From positions 1-49,379 of the forward strand of contig CALCMJ010000078.1 of assembly GCA_937967615.1 (NCBI GenBank): a stretch of 49,379 nucleotides of DNA. The letters are read 5' to 3'. This stretch comes from an uncultured Saprospiraceae bacterium (GTDB lineage Bacteria; Bacteroidota; Bacteroidia; Chitinophagales; Saprospiraceae). The translations under genes and the position numbers were made by a program. Positions 9,301-16,154 of this stretch are shown here, piece by piece. Within the stretch, counting starts at the first letter, position 1; each line of letters begins with the position of its first letter. Under the pieces are notes generated by a model. It was not told the origin of the DNA and searched no databases. It was given only the letters and a program-made list of their open reading frames with translations.

Positions 9301-11728
9301 TGTTATTAGGGCAAGTTTCTTCAGTGATAAATGTATTCTCTATGATTGCAGTAGACTTATCGTCTATGCGGATTGTTCCACCCGAAACAATCGAGTTGTA
9401 AAAATTTAATTGTTTATCTCCAACTCTATTAGCATCCTCAGTATAGAAGGAATGTGCGGAACTTGAATTATATGAGGTGACGTTGTAGAGATTGTAAATG
9501 CCAACACTATTTACATAATATGGATTATGATAGAGATCACTTCCTTTTGATGTTGCTATGTTTTCAGAGAAAATTGAGTTATATATGTTTCCATAAAAAC
9601 TGGTTGAACATCTGCTTCTTATAGCACCTCCAAATGTGGCTGTATTGTTTTTAAGTATAGTCCTGCGCATATTTAAAGTATGCTGAGAATTTGATAAAGA
9701 ATGAGTATATATTGCCCCTCCTGAAGTAGTTACACTGCCGTTAAGTTCTCCATTGGAGTCAAATTCGCAATCTTCAATATCTAAGTCAAACGTAGCGCCA
9801 TTCGTTGCAAGTGCATAAATTGCACCTCCGCTAGTGGTAGTAAAGTTATTTTGGAAAATGGACTTTGTAATATTAACATCTAATAATGTAGTTCCACTTA
9901 CTCCTTTTAAATAAACGGCCCCACCGTAGTTTAAAGAGCTATTATTTAGGAACGTGCAATTTTCAATATTCAAAACACCTACTACTCCAGAAGTATATGA
10001 TGCATAAATTGCTGAGCCGTTTGCGGAACTCACTAAGTCTTCAAAAGTGCAATTCCTTATGCTTAGATTAAGATTATACGATGTTTGTGACAAAGTGATA
10101 ATACTATTCTTTGTGCTGCCTTTCATCTGAAAACCATCTATTACTATACTCACATCAACAAGGTATTCAGCGCGGAACAAATGTTTAGAATTATCGCTGG
10201 TGGAATTAGGATCACCAATTTCACCAGAAATTAAAGTTGGGTATAATTCAGGATCTCTATCGTTCCACCATGGTGCAATATTTGTTGGCTCCGGAAAACC
10301 ACCATATATTTCTATACAATCTTTTAGATTATATACAGCACTAGAACTTGTCGTACTTGGATGATAAGTACCTTCTGCAACAAGTATTTTTGTTGGACTA
10401 TTACAATCAGCATCCAATACGATAGCATCTTGTAAATCTGTAAATGCATCTTCCCAAGAACTTCCATCATTTGCTCCGGTAGCATCATCATTTACATAAA
10501 TATAATTTTCTCCTGATCCACAGACGAGATTTTCATTTGCTGGATTCAATAGAAGGTTTCTTATTGATGAAACATTATCATGAGGATCCATATCATGCCA
10601 TATTAATCCAGTATTGGTGCCTGAAGCATTCATTACATGGCCAGGTGGCGGGCCACCATTTGGAGAATGGCTTCCCCCGAAATTGTGCCCACATTCATGC
10701 GTAATTAATTTAACCAATTGGTTAAAGTTTGCGGCTACAGACTTATTTACATTAGCTGCTTTTTTTGTAGGATTATTAAGATCCCCAACGCCTGTAGCTG
10801 CACCGCCTACACCACCTTCACAGCAATAACTTCCTATCCCAGTTATCATACTATTCAAAATACTGTTTTCAAATCCTGAAAAGCCATCAGCCCAGTTTTG
10901 AAAATCGATTCTTAATCCATCTATGAAGTTATCTGAATTTCCCCAAGGTTCGAAACCCTCTTCCGTCGTTATACAAATTCCTATAATCTTGAAGTAGATA
11001 TTGATGTCAAGTTGACCATTATTATATACGCCATCCATTTCGTTTACAACTGCCATAATAAATTCTACTGTTTCTTCAGTGTTCAGAAAGAGTGAATAAA
11101 ATTCATAATCGGTTGACACGGTATAGCCTATTTCTCTGCAATCTGAACTAGTGGGAATGCTCCTTGTTTGAACAGATTCAAATTTAGTTACTTTAGAATC
11201 AAGAATTCCACAACTATGGTTGCTGTGGTCATTTTCAATCACATCTTTTTCGTAATACACGAGAATGTGATTATCTCCATGGTTTTCTTTTAATGACATA
11301 ATGGATATAAAATCGTTCTTGGTTTTAATTTTACCATAGATTCCATTTTTTGTCAAAGTAAATCTGCTTAAGTTTTCAGGTTGGTCCTTAGGATATACAA
11401 TGTATGTAGAAATGCCATGAATGCCTTTTGTGGATTCCTTTTCGCCAAAGAGGCTTATTTTGAAATCTTCATGCAATATGTCAATTGGTTCAAATACTAA
11501 ATCATAAGATTCATTTTCAATGCTTAAATTAATTTTTCCGCCATTGTTTGCAGTGAGATATTCAAACATGGACTTTGTGTCGATAGTATATATTTTATTA
11601 TCCACATCTTTAATGGAACTAGATGAGAGATCAGAATCTGACCTTTTGCTAGTTTTTTCAAAGCTATAGGATTGCGAAAACCCTTGACTTGCTAATAGCA
11701 AGCATAGAAATAAGAATGTGTTTTTCAT
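6347..11728 (-). CDS. Giant secreted metzincin metalloprotease with duplicated beta-helix, TSP3 repeats and T9SS sorting domain
   Basis: The protein has 1793 residues. A signal peptide (MKNTFLFLCLLLASQGFSQ) leads into a propeptide-like region. A metzincin catalytic domain follows, with HECGHNFGGSH at residues 344-354 and a Met-turn at MNASG (about 366), similar to reprolysin/M12B. Two homologous modules of about 460 residues follow (about 410-870 and 885-1346). Each starts YVNDD...SW..AF and consists of right-handed beta-helix coils such as IYNSIFSEN and GGAIY. Residues about 1356-1530 are Asp-rich thrombospondin type 3 calcium repeats (DTDGDGIPDEDDNCP). A jelly-roll-like domain and a type A sorting domain (from about 1712; LAPNPAVNEIRL, ending ARFIVIK) complete the protein. 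It is expected to be exported by the T9SS to the cell surface or medium. A 55-codon ORF overlaps its start. Confidence 0.93.
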   Translation of the reverse strand: MKNTFLFLCLLLASQGFSQSYSFEKTSKRSDSDLSSSSIKDVDNKIYTIDTKSMFEYLTANNGGKINLSIENESYDLVFEPIDILHEDFKISLFGEKESTKGIHGISTYIVYPKDQPENLSRFTLTKNGIYGKIKTKNDFISIMSLKENHGDNHILVYYEKDVIENDHSNHSCGILDSKVTKFESVQTRSIPTSSDCREIGYTVSTDYEFYSLFLNTEETVEFIMAVVNEMDGVYNNGQLDINIYFKIIGICITTEEGFEPWGNSDNFIDGLRIDFQNWADGFSGFENSILNSMITGIGSYCCEGGVGGAATGVGDLNNPTKKAANVNKSVAANFNQLVKLITHECGHNFGGSHSPNGGPPPGHVMNASGTNTGLIWHDMDPHDNVSSIRNLLLNPANENLVCGSGENYIYVNDDATGANDGSSWEDAFTDLQDAIVLDADCNSPTKILVAEGTYHPSTTSSSAVYNLKDCIEIYGGFPEPTNIAPWWNDRDPELYPTLISGEIGDPNSTSDNSKHLFRAEYLVDVSIVIDGFQMKGSTKNSIITLSQTSYNLNLSIRNCTFEDLVSSANGSAIYASYTSGVVGVLNIENCTFLNNSSLNYGGAVYLKGVSGTTLLDVNITKSIFQNNFTTTSGGAIYALATNGATFDLDIEDCEFDSNGELNGSVTTSGGAIYTHSLSNSQHTLNMRRTILKNNTATFGGAIRSRCSTSFYGNIYNSIFSENIATSKGSDLYHNPYYVNSVGIYNLYNVTSYNSSSAHSFYTEDANRVGDKQLNFYNSIVSGGTIRIDDKSTAIIENTFITEETCPNNSTCTNIIYNQDPLFKQLPDPSNNLEGDFNLQPGSPALDKSFEGLDTDFNNELRPAGGAFDWGAIETQETPFVVYVNDDVSSTIMDGKSWETAFPTLNEALSFSIKHHEGRKEIRMAEGIYYPGTSPSNFFDINEDVTILGGFPDPNNNNPSLIHRNPDLYSTVLSGEIGDPNSTTDNSANLIRYDYVINKSVVLDGLQFRSSTQRSVLILSQTVYDMDITIRNCSFEDLASSNSGAAIFASYTSGVQGKVIIENCRFLNNSAATHGGAIYLKSAGASGILDVDIKNCTFQNNYAFTNGGAIYTTASLGTSFDLNIEDSDFDSNGELNGVVTASGGAIYTYSVSNSIHTLNIERTILKNNKAKNGGAIRSRSTTSIYGNIYNSIFSENTATVNGNDLYLNPYNLNAIGIFNLYNVTSYNSNSGHAFYVLDGNKDGDKQLNFYNSIIWGGTILIDGKTTSIIDNSIITESTCPDFSTCTSVIYNQDPLFTQAPDVANAVEGDFTLQAASPALDATSSGESIDFFGTSRAQFSNFDIGAVENRDLASDPIADTDGDGIPDEDDNCPNIAGIDSFDGCLDTDGDGIADPYDCAPNDPLAFALDNCNECGGNNIACSDADLDGYTFDVDPDDNDPCVPDTTHHYCVDLDNDGITGSNDPDDLDPCTPDDTNGYCVDADGDGIVAANDPDDNDPCNPDPYAVPEGDCDGDGYTNGEEENSGTDPMDPTDTPDICQGFPLSFEDFEAYPYDWYAEEIIDSDLLGNKAAYINALESPSPYLQSTIYNLTESESVHVTFKVYLENYVTDWETAFDLEITHDFGVTWHNVGTMYYEPTIYDNGIVYNVSFSYPENNQTANFTITDYFRFNALNSSSGSFSVIDDITITMTCLPENITDNPEESEMRSSSNETTSVSELELAPNPAVNEIRLTGAKDIAKVQVIDLTGSQIMNTEYEDQDNARTIDVQSYKSGTYFVRVQYADASMDVARFIVIK

Positions 11729-11892
11729 TTTATTAGTTTAAGATTTAAAATTTCGTTGAAAGATTTTTCTGCACCCTTGTATTGCAGATATTGGTAGATG
11801 TCTTCATTTCCTAAATGGTTACCTAGAAAAAATTGCGAATGAAGAAAACAGGTGGGAATGGTAAAGCTACATGCTAATAAAAACAGTAACAT
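11725..11892 (-). CDS. Possible small secreted protein, overlapping the metzincin start
   Basis: A 55-codon frame starts with ATG at 11892-11890 and stops with TGA at 11727-11725, sharing an ATGA with the start of the giant metzincin gene. The peptide opens with a hydrophobic stretch (MLLFLLACSFTIPTCFLHSQ) like a signal sequence and continues with a polar tail (NEDIYQYLQYKGAEKSFNEI). I recognise no family. The exact start-stop overlap is the strongest argument that it is translated, because it would couple translation to the downstream gene. It could be a leader peptide, a pro-segment or chaperone of the protease, or chance. The AT-rich composition makes 55 open codons only moderately surprising. 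Confidence 0.4.
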   Translation of the reverse strand: MLLFLLACSFTIPTCFLHSQFFLGNHLGNEDIYQYLQYKGAEKSFNEILNLKLIK

Positions 11893-11959
11893 ATTAAATA
11901 ATATTTATAATATGTTATTTTAAATTTTTTGCAGAAATAATGTAAAGAGGATGAATACC

Positions 11960-12062
11960 GCGTGAGTGGTGGGAGTAGTCACAAGCGTAGCGAAGGGAGT
12001 CCAGCCGCAGGTGGACCTGGCTACGGACGACACGACCCTCTCCATAGGAGAGGGGCACGCCC
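11960..12062. repeat. GC-rich intergenic repeat block, second copy type
   Basis: Between the small ORF and the coiled-coil gene lies a GC-rich non-coding block. It includes cacaagcgtagcgaaggga, an 8-bp hairpin ccctctcc-ata-ggagaggg at 12036-12054, and ggggcacgccc at 12052-12062. The last is the exact reverse complement of the 11-mer that opens the block at 4653. The rest of the interval (11893-11959) is AT-rich with no recognisable gene. Confidence 0.45.
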
Positions 12063-12085
12063 ATATGCATTCTATTAAAAGTAAA

Positions 12086-12352
12086 TTAATTGGTAGTTTC
12101 TAATAACTGGATGCGTTCTTTCAATAATTGAATCTCTTTATCTTTAAGTTGAATAATCTCTGAGCAATTCCTTTCAGAAGGATCTTCTTCCTTATCAGTA
12201 TTAATGGTAAATTTATAATTGAATTTGTCAGCGAGTTCATTCATGGTGATTTCTCCCTTGTAGAGACTTAAGCCCAGATAACTCCCCGGCAAAAAGAAAA
12301 TCATGAAGAAGAAAAACTTAGCAAAGCCTGTAAATTTATATTTGGTTTTCAT
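12086..12352 (-). CDS. Small membrane-anchored coiled-coil protein
   Basis: This 88-residue protein has a basic start (MKTKYKFTGFAK) and one transmembrane helix at about residues 12-32 (FFFFMIFFLPGSYLGLSLY). A short acidic linker leads to a strongly helical C-terminus (SEIIQLKDKEIQLLKERIQL) with leucine/isoleucine heptads, so it probably oligomerises. No family name is recognised. It is divergent from the cytochrome gene at 12435 (82 bases apart) and transcribed alone. Its composition matches the neighbouring genes and the ATG is the only reasonable start. Function unknown. Confidence 0.65.
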   Translation of the reverse strand: MKTKYKFTGFAKFFFFMIFFLPGSYLGLSLYKGEITMNELADKFNYKFTINTDKEEDPSERNCSEIIQLKDKEIQLLKERIQLLETTN

Positions 12353-12434
12353 ACATGCAACATTTATAGTTTCAATCTGTTCTATTTTAAACTTAGATGA
12401 AAGATATTTCTACTAACGCTTACAATTTTTAGAC

Positions 12435-13841
12435 ATGAAAGCTCACATACTGCAAATCCTCTTTTTTGGAGCCATACTTTTCTTCTTTGCTGAGTGTAGT
12501 AAAAAGGTAGAAATGCCCGAAGATCTAAAGTTTGAAGTGCCCGCTGAACGTGTCACGGCTTTACAAGCGAGTGCACAGCGACAAGGCGATCCTGATAAAG
12601 GCAGAGCATATTTGTTGACAGGTGACTATGTGGACAGTGGAATTCCTATAAGTCTATACAAGGCTTTTTTAGGGAATGGTGTGACTGATGAGTTGCAAAG
12701 AGGAGGAATCAATGAGGGGATACATCATGAGTATAATGCCTTCACGACTGAAGAAGGGGTAGAACTGGTAGCGCCTAATTGCTTGCAGTGCCATTCTTCT
12801 TATATCAATAACGAACTTATTTTGGGGCTTGGCAATACCAATGCAAATTTCACAATGGATCCGTCAGCCTTTTCAGGAATTTTAGATGCCTTAGTGATAA
12901 GTAACTTTGGAGAGGGATCCAAGGAATGGGACGCATATTTTCCATTTTCAAGAGCAGTCAAAGCAACTGGTCCAAACATTACTACAGAAACGATAGGCTC
13001 TAATTCTGCAGATAAGCTTGCAGCTGTTCTGGCATCGCATAGGAATAGAGAGGATCTCACATGGGTAGATGATCCAAAAATTGCATTGCCGGATGAAGTT
13101 ATCCCAACCGATGTTCCAGCTTGGTGGTTACTCAAGAAAAAGAATGCTATGTTTTATACCGGTGTAGGAAGAGGGGATTATGCACGCATCTCTATGGCGT
13201 CAAGTACACTTACTTTAAAGGACACTGTAAAGGCAAGAGAAATTGATGAGAAGTTTGCAGATGTTGTTGCCTTCATTCACAGTCTGGAAGCACCTAAATA
13301 TCCTTTTCCTATAGATATGCAGCTTGCGGAAGAAGGGGAAAGTCTATTCATTAAAAATTGTTCTACCTGTCATGGTACCTATGGTGATAATTGGACCTAT
13401 CCAAATTATCTAGTAGACCTTGATTTTGTTAAAACAGATTCCAGTCTTATCCATTCAAATTTTGGATTTGGCCAGTTTGTAAATTGGTATAATACTTCGT
13501 GGTTTGGAGAGGAACCCTATTCTGCAGACTTGGTGCCTTCCAGAGCTTATATTGCTCCTCCTTTAGATGGGATCTGGGCAACTGCACCTTATTTACACAA
13601 CGGAAGTGTGCCCACTGTAGATGAATTATTACAAAGTAATTCTAGGCCTGAAATATGGAGGAAAACAGCTAACTATGACCAGCAAAAGCTAGGGTTTTCA
13701 TACGATTTATTAGATGCCAAAGAAGATGTCCAAACCTACGATACTAAAATAAAAGGCTATGGGAATGGGGGTCATGGCTTTGGAGATGGTCTTAGTAACA
13801 GTGAAAGGCTTAAAATTATTGAGTATCTAAAGACCATTTAG
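12435..13841 (+). CDS. Dihaem c-type cytochrome lipoprotein (RoxA/peroxidase-like)
   Basis: The 468-residue protein has a lipoprotein signal ending FFFAEC at residue 21 and two c-haem motifs: CLQCH at about residue 116 and CSTCH at about 309. The C-terminal part has YIAPPLDGIWATAPYLHNGS followed by VPTVDELL, the signature segment of RoxA-like and related dihaem oxidase/peroxidase cytochromes, where it lies near the active-site haem. It is therefore probably an envelope redox enzyme using peroxide or oxygen, or an electron-transfer partner. The MauG-like gene follows on the same strand after 72 bases, and the pair probably forms an operon with a shared redox role. RoxA-type dioxygenase activity is not implied. 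The substrate is unknown. Confidence 0.85.
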   Translation: MKAHILQILFFGAILFFFAECSKKVEMPEDLKFEVPAERVTALQASAQRQGDPDKGRAYLLTGDYVDSGIPISLYKAFLGNGVTDELQRGGINEGIHHEYNAFTTEEGVELVAPNCLQCHSSYINNELILGLGNTNANFTMDPSAFSGILDALVISNFGEGSKEWDAYFPFSRAVKATGPNITTETIGSNSADKLAAVLASHRNREDLTWVDDPKIALPDEVIPTDVPAWWLLKKKNAMFYTGVGRGDYARISMASSTLTLKDTVKAREIDEKFADVVAFIHSLEAPKYPFPIDMQLAEEGESLFIKNCSTCHGTYGDNWTYPNYLVDLDFVKTDSSLIHSNFGFGQFVNWYNTSWFGEEPYSADLVPSRAYIAPPLDGIWATAPYLHNGSVPTVDELLQSNSRPEIWRKTANYDQQKLGFSYDLLDAKEDVQTYDTKIKGYGNGGHGFGDGLSNSERLKIIEYLKTI

Positions 13842-13913
13842 CCTATATTTGCAATTGTCCCGCAGCGGACATAGAAAAGCTTCCCCAGGTTAAGCAATAA
13901 ACTTAAAAGAAAA

Positions 13914-15257
13914 ATGAAATTTTTGACTATAATTGGGATCGGAGTTCTAGGATTGATCTTTCTTGCAGGTTGTCAAGATGAGCCAACAGAATCGGTGGAT
14001 TTGCAATTGCAGAATACATTGACTAAGCTCGGTGGTCAAGACGGTATCTCTTTTTTTGAACTTCCTCCAAGTGATGCGTATGATAATATCCCGCAAGACC
14101 CTAAGAATCCTATAACAAGACCTAAAGTAGAGCTAGGGAAATTACTTTTTCATGAGACAGCCCTAGCAAGTGAAGGAAACTTTGTGCAAACTGTAAACAC
14201 ATATTCTTGTGCATCATGTCATCATGCAGGAGGAGGATTTCAAGCGAATCTTCCGCAAGGAATTGGGGATGGAGGAATGGGTTATGGAAAAACTGGAGAA
14301 GCAAGATTTTTTAATCCGCTCTGCGCAAATGAAGACATAGATGTGCAACCTATTCGTAGTCCTTCAATTTTGAACACAGCATTCCAAAGTAATATGCTTT
14401 GGAACGGGCAGTTTGGCGCAACCGGTACAAATGTAGGTACTGAATCAGCATGGACTCTTGATACACCTAAAGAAACAAACCACTTAGGATATGAAGGATT
14501 AGAAACGCAAGCCATTGCAGGTTTAGGTGTTCACAGATTTGGACTTTCAATTGATCAGGATTTTATCATGAATACTGAGTATAAAGAACTATTTGATATT
14601 GCCTTCTCTGATATCCCAGAATCAGATAGATATGATACGGAATATGCAGGTTTAGCTATTGCCGCATATGAGCGAACAGTCTTTGCGAATGAGAGTCCGT
14701 TCCAAAATTGGATTAAAGGCGATAAGGAAGCATTGACAGATAGCCAGAAAGATGGAGCGATGCTCTTCTTTTCTAATAATTGTGTAAACTGCCACAATGG
14801 ACCTGGATTGAATAGTATGGAATTCCATGCTTTTGGTTTACACGATTTACGAAACTCAGCTCAGGTAATTAATATTCCATCAGAATATGCTGAGCAAAGA
14901 GGAAGAGGAGGATTTACAGGCAATGCAGAGGATGATTATAAATTTAAAGTTCCACAACTATATAACTTGAAAGATTCTCCATTTTATGGACATGGAGCTT
15001 CGTTTAATACGATCGAAGATATAGTACGATATAAAGTAAAAGGTGTTCCAGAAAATCCTGAAGTTCCAGCAAGTCAATTAGCTCAAGAATTTGTAGACTA
15101 TGGGTTTACAAACAGTGAAATAGATAAGCTAGTTGATTTCATTGCGAATGGTCTTTATGACCCTAATTTAAAGAGATACGAACCCACTGCCTTGCCATCA
15201 GGAAATTGTTTTCCAAATAATGATGCACTTTCAAGGGTAGATCTTGGTTGTCTGTAA
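13914..15257 (+). CDS. Dihaem cytochrome c peroxidase / MauG family lipoprotein
   Basis: This 447-residue protein carries a lipobox (LIFLAGC) and two CxxCH haem motifs: CASCHHAGGGFQ at about residue 99 and CVNCHNGPGLN at about 290. PRPKVELGKLLFHETALASE-type and FKVPQLYNLKDSPFYGHGAS segments (text abridged to the visible landmarks KLLFHE and FKVPQLYNL) are diagnostic of bacterial dihaem peroxidases of the CcpA/MauG group. The product should sit on the periplasmic face of a membrane and reduce hydrogen peroxide or oxidise a protein or small-molecule substrate with electrons from a c-type cytochrome. It follows the other dihaem cytochrome and is ended by a likely terminator. Peroxidase and MauG-type oxidase functions cannot be told apart from sequence alone. 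Confidence 0.9.
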   Translation: MKFLTIIGIGVLGLIFLAGCQDEPTESVDLQLQNTLTKLGGQDGISFFELPPSDAYDNIPQDPKNPITRPKVELGKLLFHETALASEGNFVQTVNTYSCASCHHAGGGFQANLPQGIGDGGMGYGKTGEARFFNPLCANEDIDVQPIRSPSILNTAFQSNMLWNGQFGATGTNVGTESAWTLDTPKETNHLGYEGLETQAIAGLGVHRFGLSIDQDFIMNTEYKELFDIAFSDIPESDRYDTEYAGLAIAAYERTVFANESPFQNWIKGDKEALTDSQKDGAMLFFSNNCVNCHNGPGLNSMEFHAFGLHDLRNSAQVINIPSEYAEQRGRGGFTGNAEDDYKFKVPQLYNLKDSPFYGHGASFNTIEDIVRYKVKGVPENPEVPASQLAQEFVDYGFTNSEIDKLVDFIANGLYDPNLKRYEPTALPSGNCFPNNDALSRVDLGCL

Positions 15258-15287
15258 TAGAGTATAGATCCCAAAAACAGACATGGC

Positions 15288-15327
15288 AAAATAAGCAGTC
15301 CGAGTTTAATCTCAGCCTGCTTATTTT
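15288..15327 (+). terminator. Likely intrinsic terminator after the cytochrome operon
   Basis: An 11-bp perfect stem (aaaataagcag at 15288-15298, ctgcttatttt at 15317-15327) encloses an 18-nt loop. The T-rich end is short, but the site lies 30 bases after the MauG-like stop codon. Confidence 0.55.
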
Positions 15328-15527
15328 ATGATTAATCCTTTTATTAAATGATCTCAGATTTAGAATCTAATGGAATCTATGAAGGGATATGTTTTCAGAA
15401 AAAAAAAGTTTTACGTTTTCAATGTAATACAGAAGTGTTTAATAAAATGTATGTTCTTGTTTTTCTATAATTATACTTAATTAAAGTACGGAATAATCGT
15501 TAACTTTAGCTTGAACAACTTTAATTT

Positions 15528-16154
15528 ATGGCACATAAGAAAGAAAAAGAACCTACAAGTCTGGAGGTTCCAACTGTCTCAGCTCCCATTAAGTCTACAC
15601 GAAAAATAAAGTCTAAGCATTCATTCAATAAAAATACATTAAGTGTTCTCAGGACGACCTTGAGAAATAATATAGAGTTGACAAGTGTTGCGGATAACAA
15701 GGCGAATGTATTACTTTCTCTGAATGCGATGATGTTGACTTTTCTAGTTCCTCTGATTTTACCTCATTTAGATACAGTGAAGAGTTTGCATTTGGCAACG
15801 CCCCTTATTCTTTTAGCGAGTACCTGTATTGCCACAATTTATCTTTCAGCACTTGTTTTAAAGCCTTCAAAATTGAAAGGTCAGGACATTAAGTTTGAAA
15901 ATACCAGAGATCATATAAGTCCATTTTTCTTTGGAAATTTTTTAAGTATGAAAAAATCGGAGTTTATAGATTATTCTGCAGAGGTACTGAATGATGACTA
16001 TTTAGTTAAGTCATTTGTTTATAATGATTTCTATCATATAGGTCATCGTCTAGCGCAAAAGATGAAGATTGTACGCCTTGCTTATAATCTTTTTTTAGTG
16101 GGCATGCTCGTATCTATCATTCTGACCATTGTTCTTGTTATACGTTTTGCATGA
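15528..16154 (+). CDS. Pycsar effector-like membrane protein (DUF5706/PycTM family)
   Basis: The protein has 208 residues. After a basic N-terminus, residues 40-75 read LRTTLRNNIELTSVADNKAN and then VLLSLNAMML, the hallmark of the DUF5706/Pycsar effector domain. Two transmembrane helices span about 60-80 and 90-112. A cytoplasmic segment with FFFGNFLSM (133-141) and FYHIGHRLAQKMKIVRLAYN (168-187) follows, then a third helix at about 188-206. In Pycsar defence, such proteins open or disrupt the membrane on binding cyclic CMP or UMP. Many Bacteroidota also carry the domain fused to an HD phosphohydrolase; here it stands alone and no cyclase is nearby. Its stop overlaps the next gene's start by 4 bases (ATGA), so the two products are probably made together. 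The family match is clear by recall; nucleotide sensing is inferred. Confidence 0.82.
   Translation: MAHKKEKEPTSLEVPTVSAPIKSTRKIKSKHSFNKNTLSVLRTTLRNNIELTSVADNKANVLLSLNAMMLTFLVPLILPHLDTVKSLHLATPLILLASTCIATIYLSALVLKPSKLKGQDIKFENTRDHISPFFFGNFLSMKKSEFIDYSAEVLNDDYLVKSFVYNDFYHIGHRLAQKMKIVRLAYNLFLVGMLVSIILTIVLVIRFA

Noticed and set aside
15528-16154. Complete Pycsar defence operon
   Set aside because: No uridylate or cytidylate cyclase gene lies beside the effector-like gene, and the neighbour is an exported phosphatase/kinase-like protein, so the classical system is not supported.
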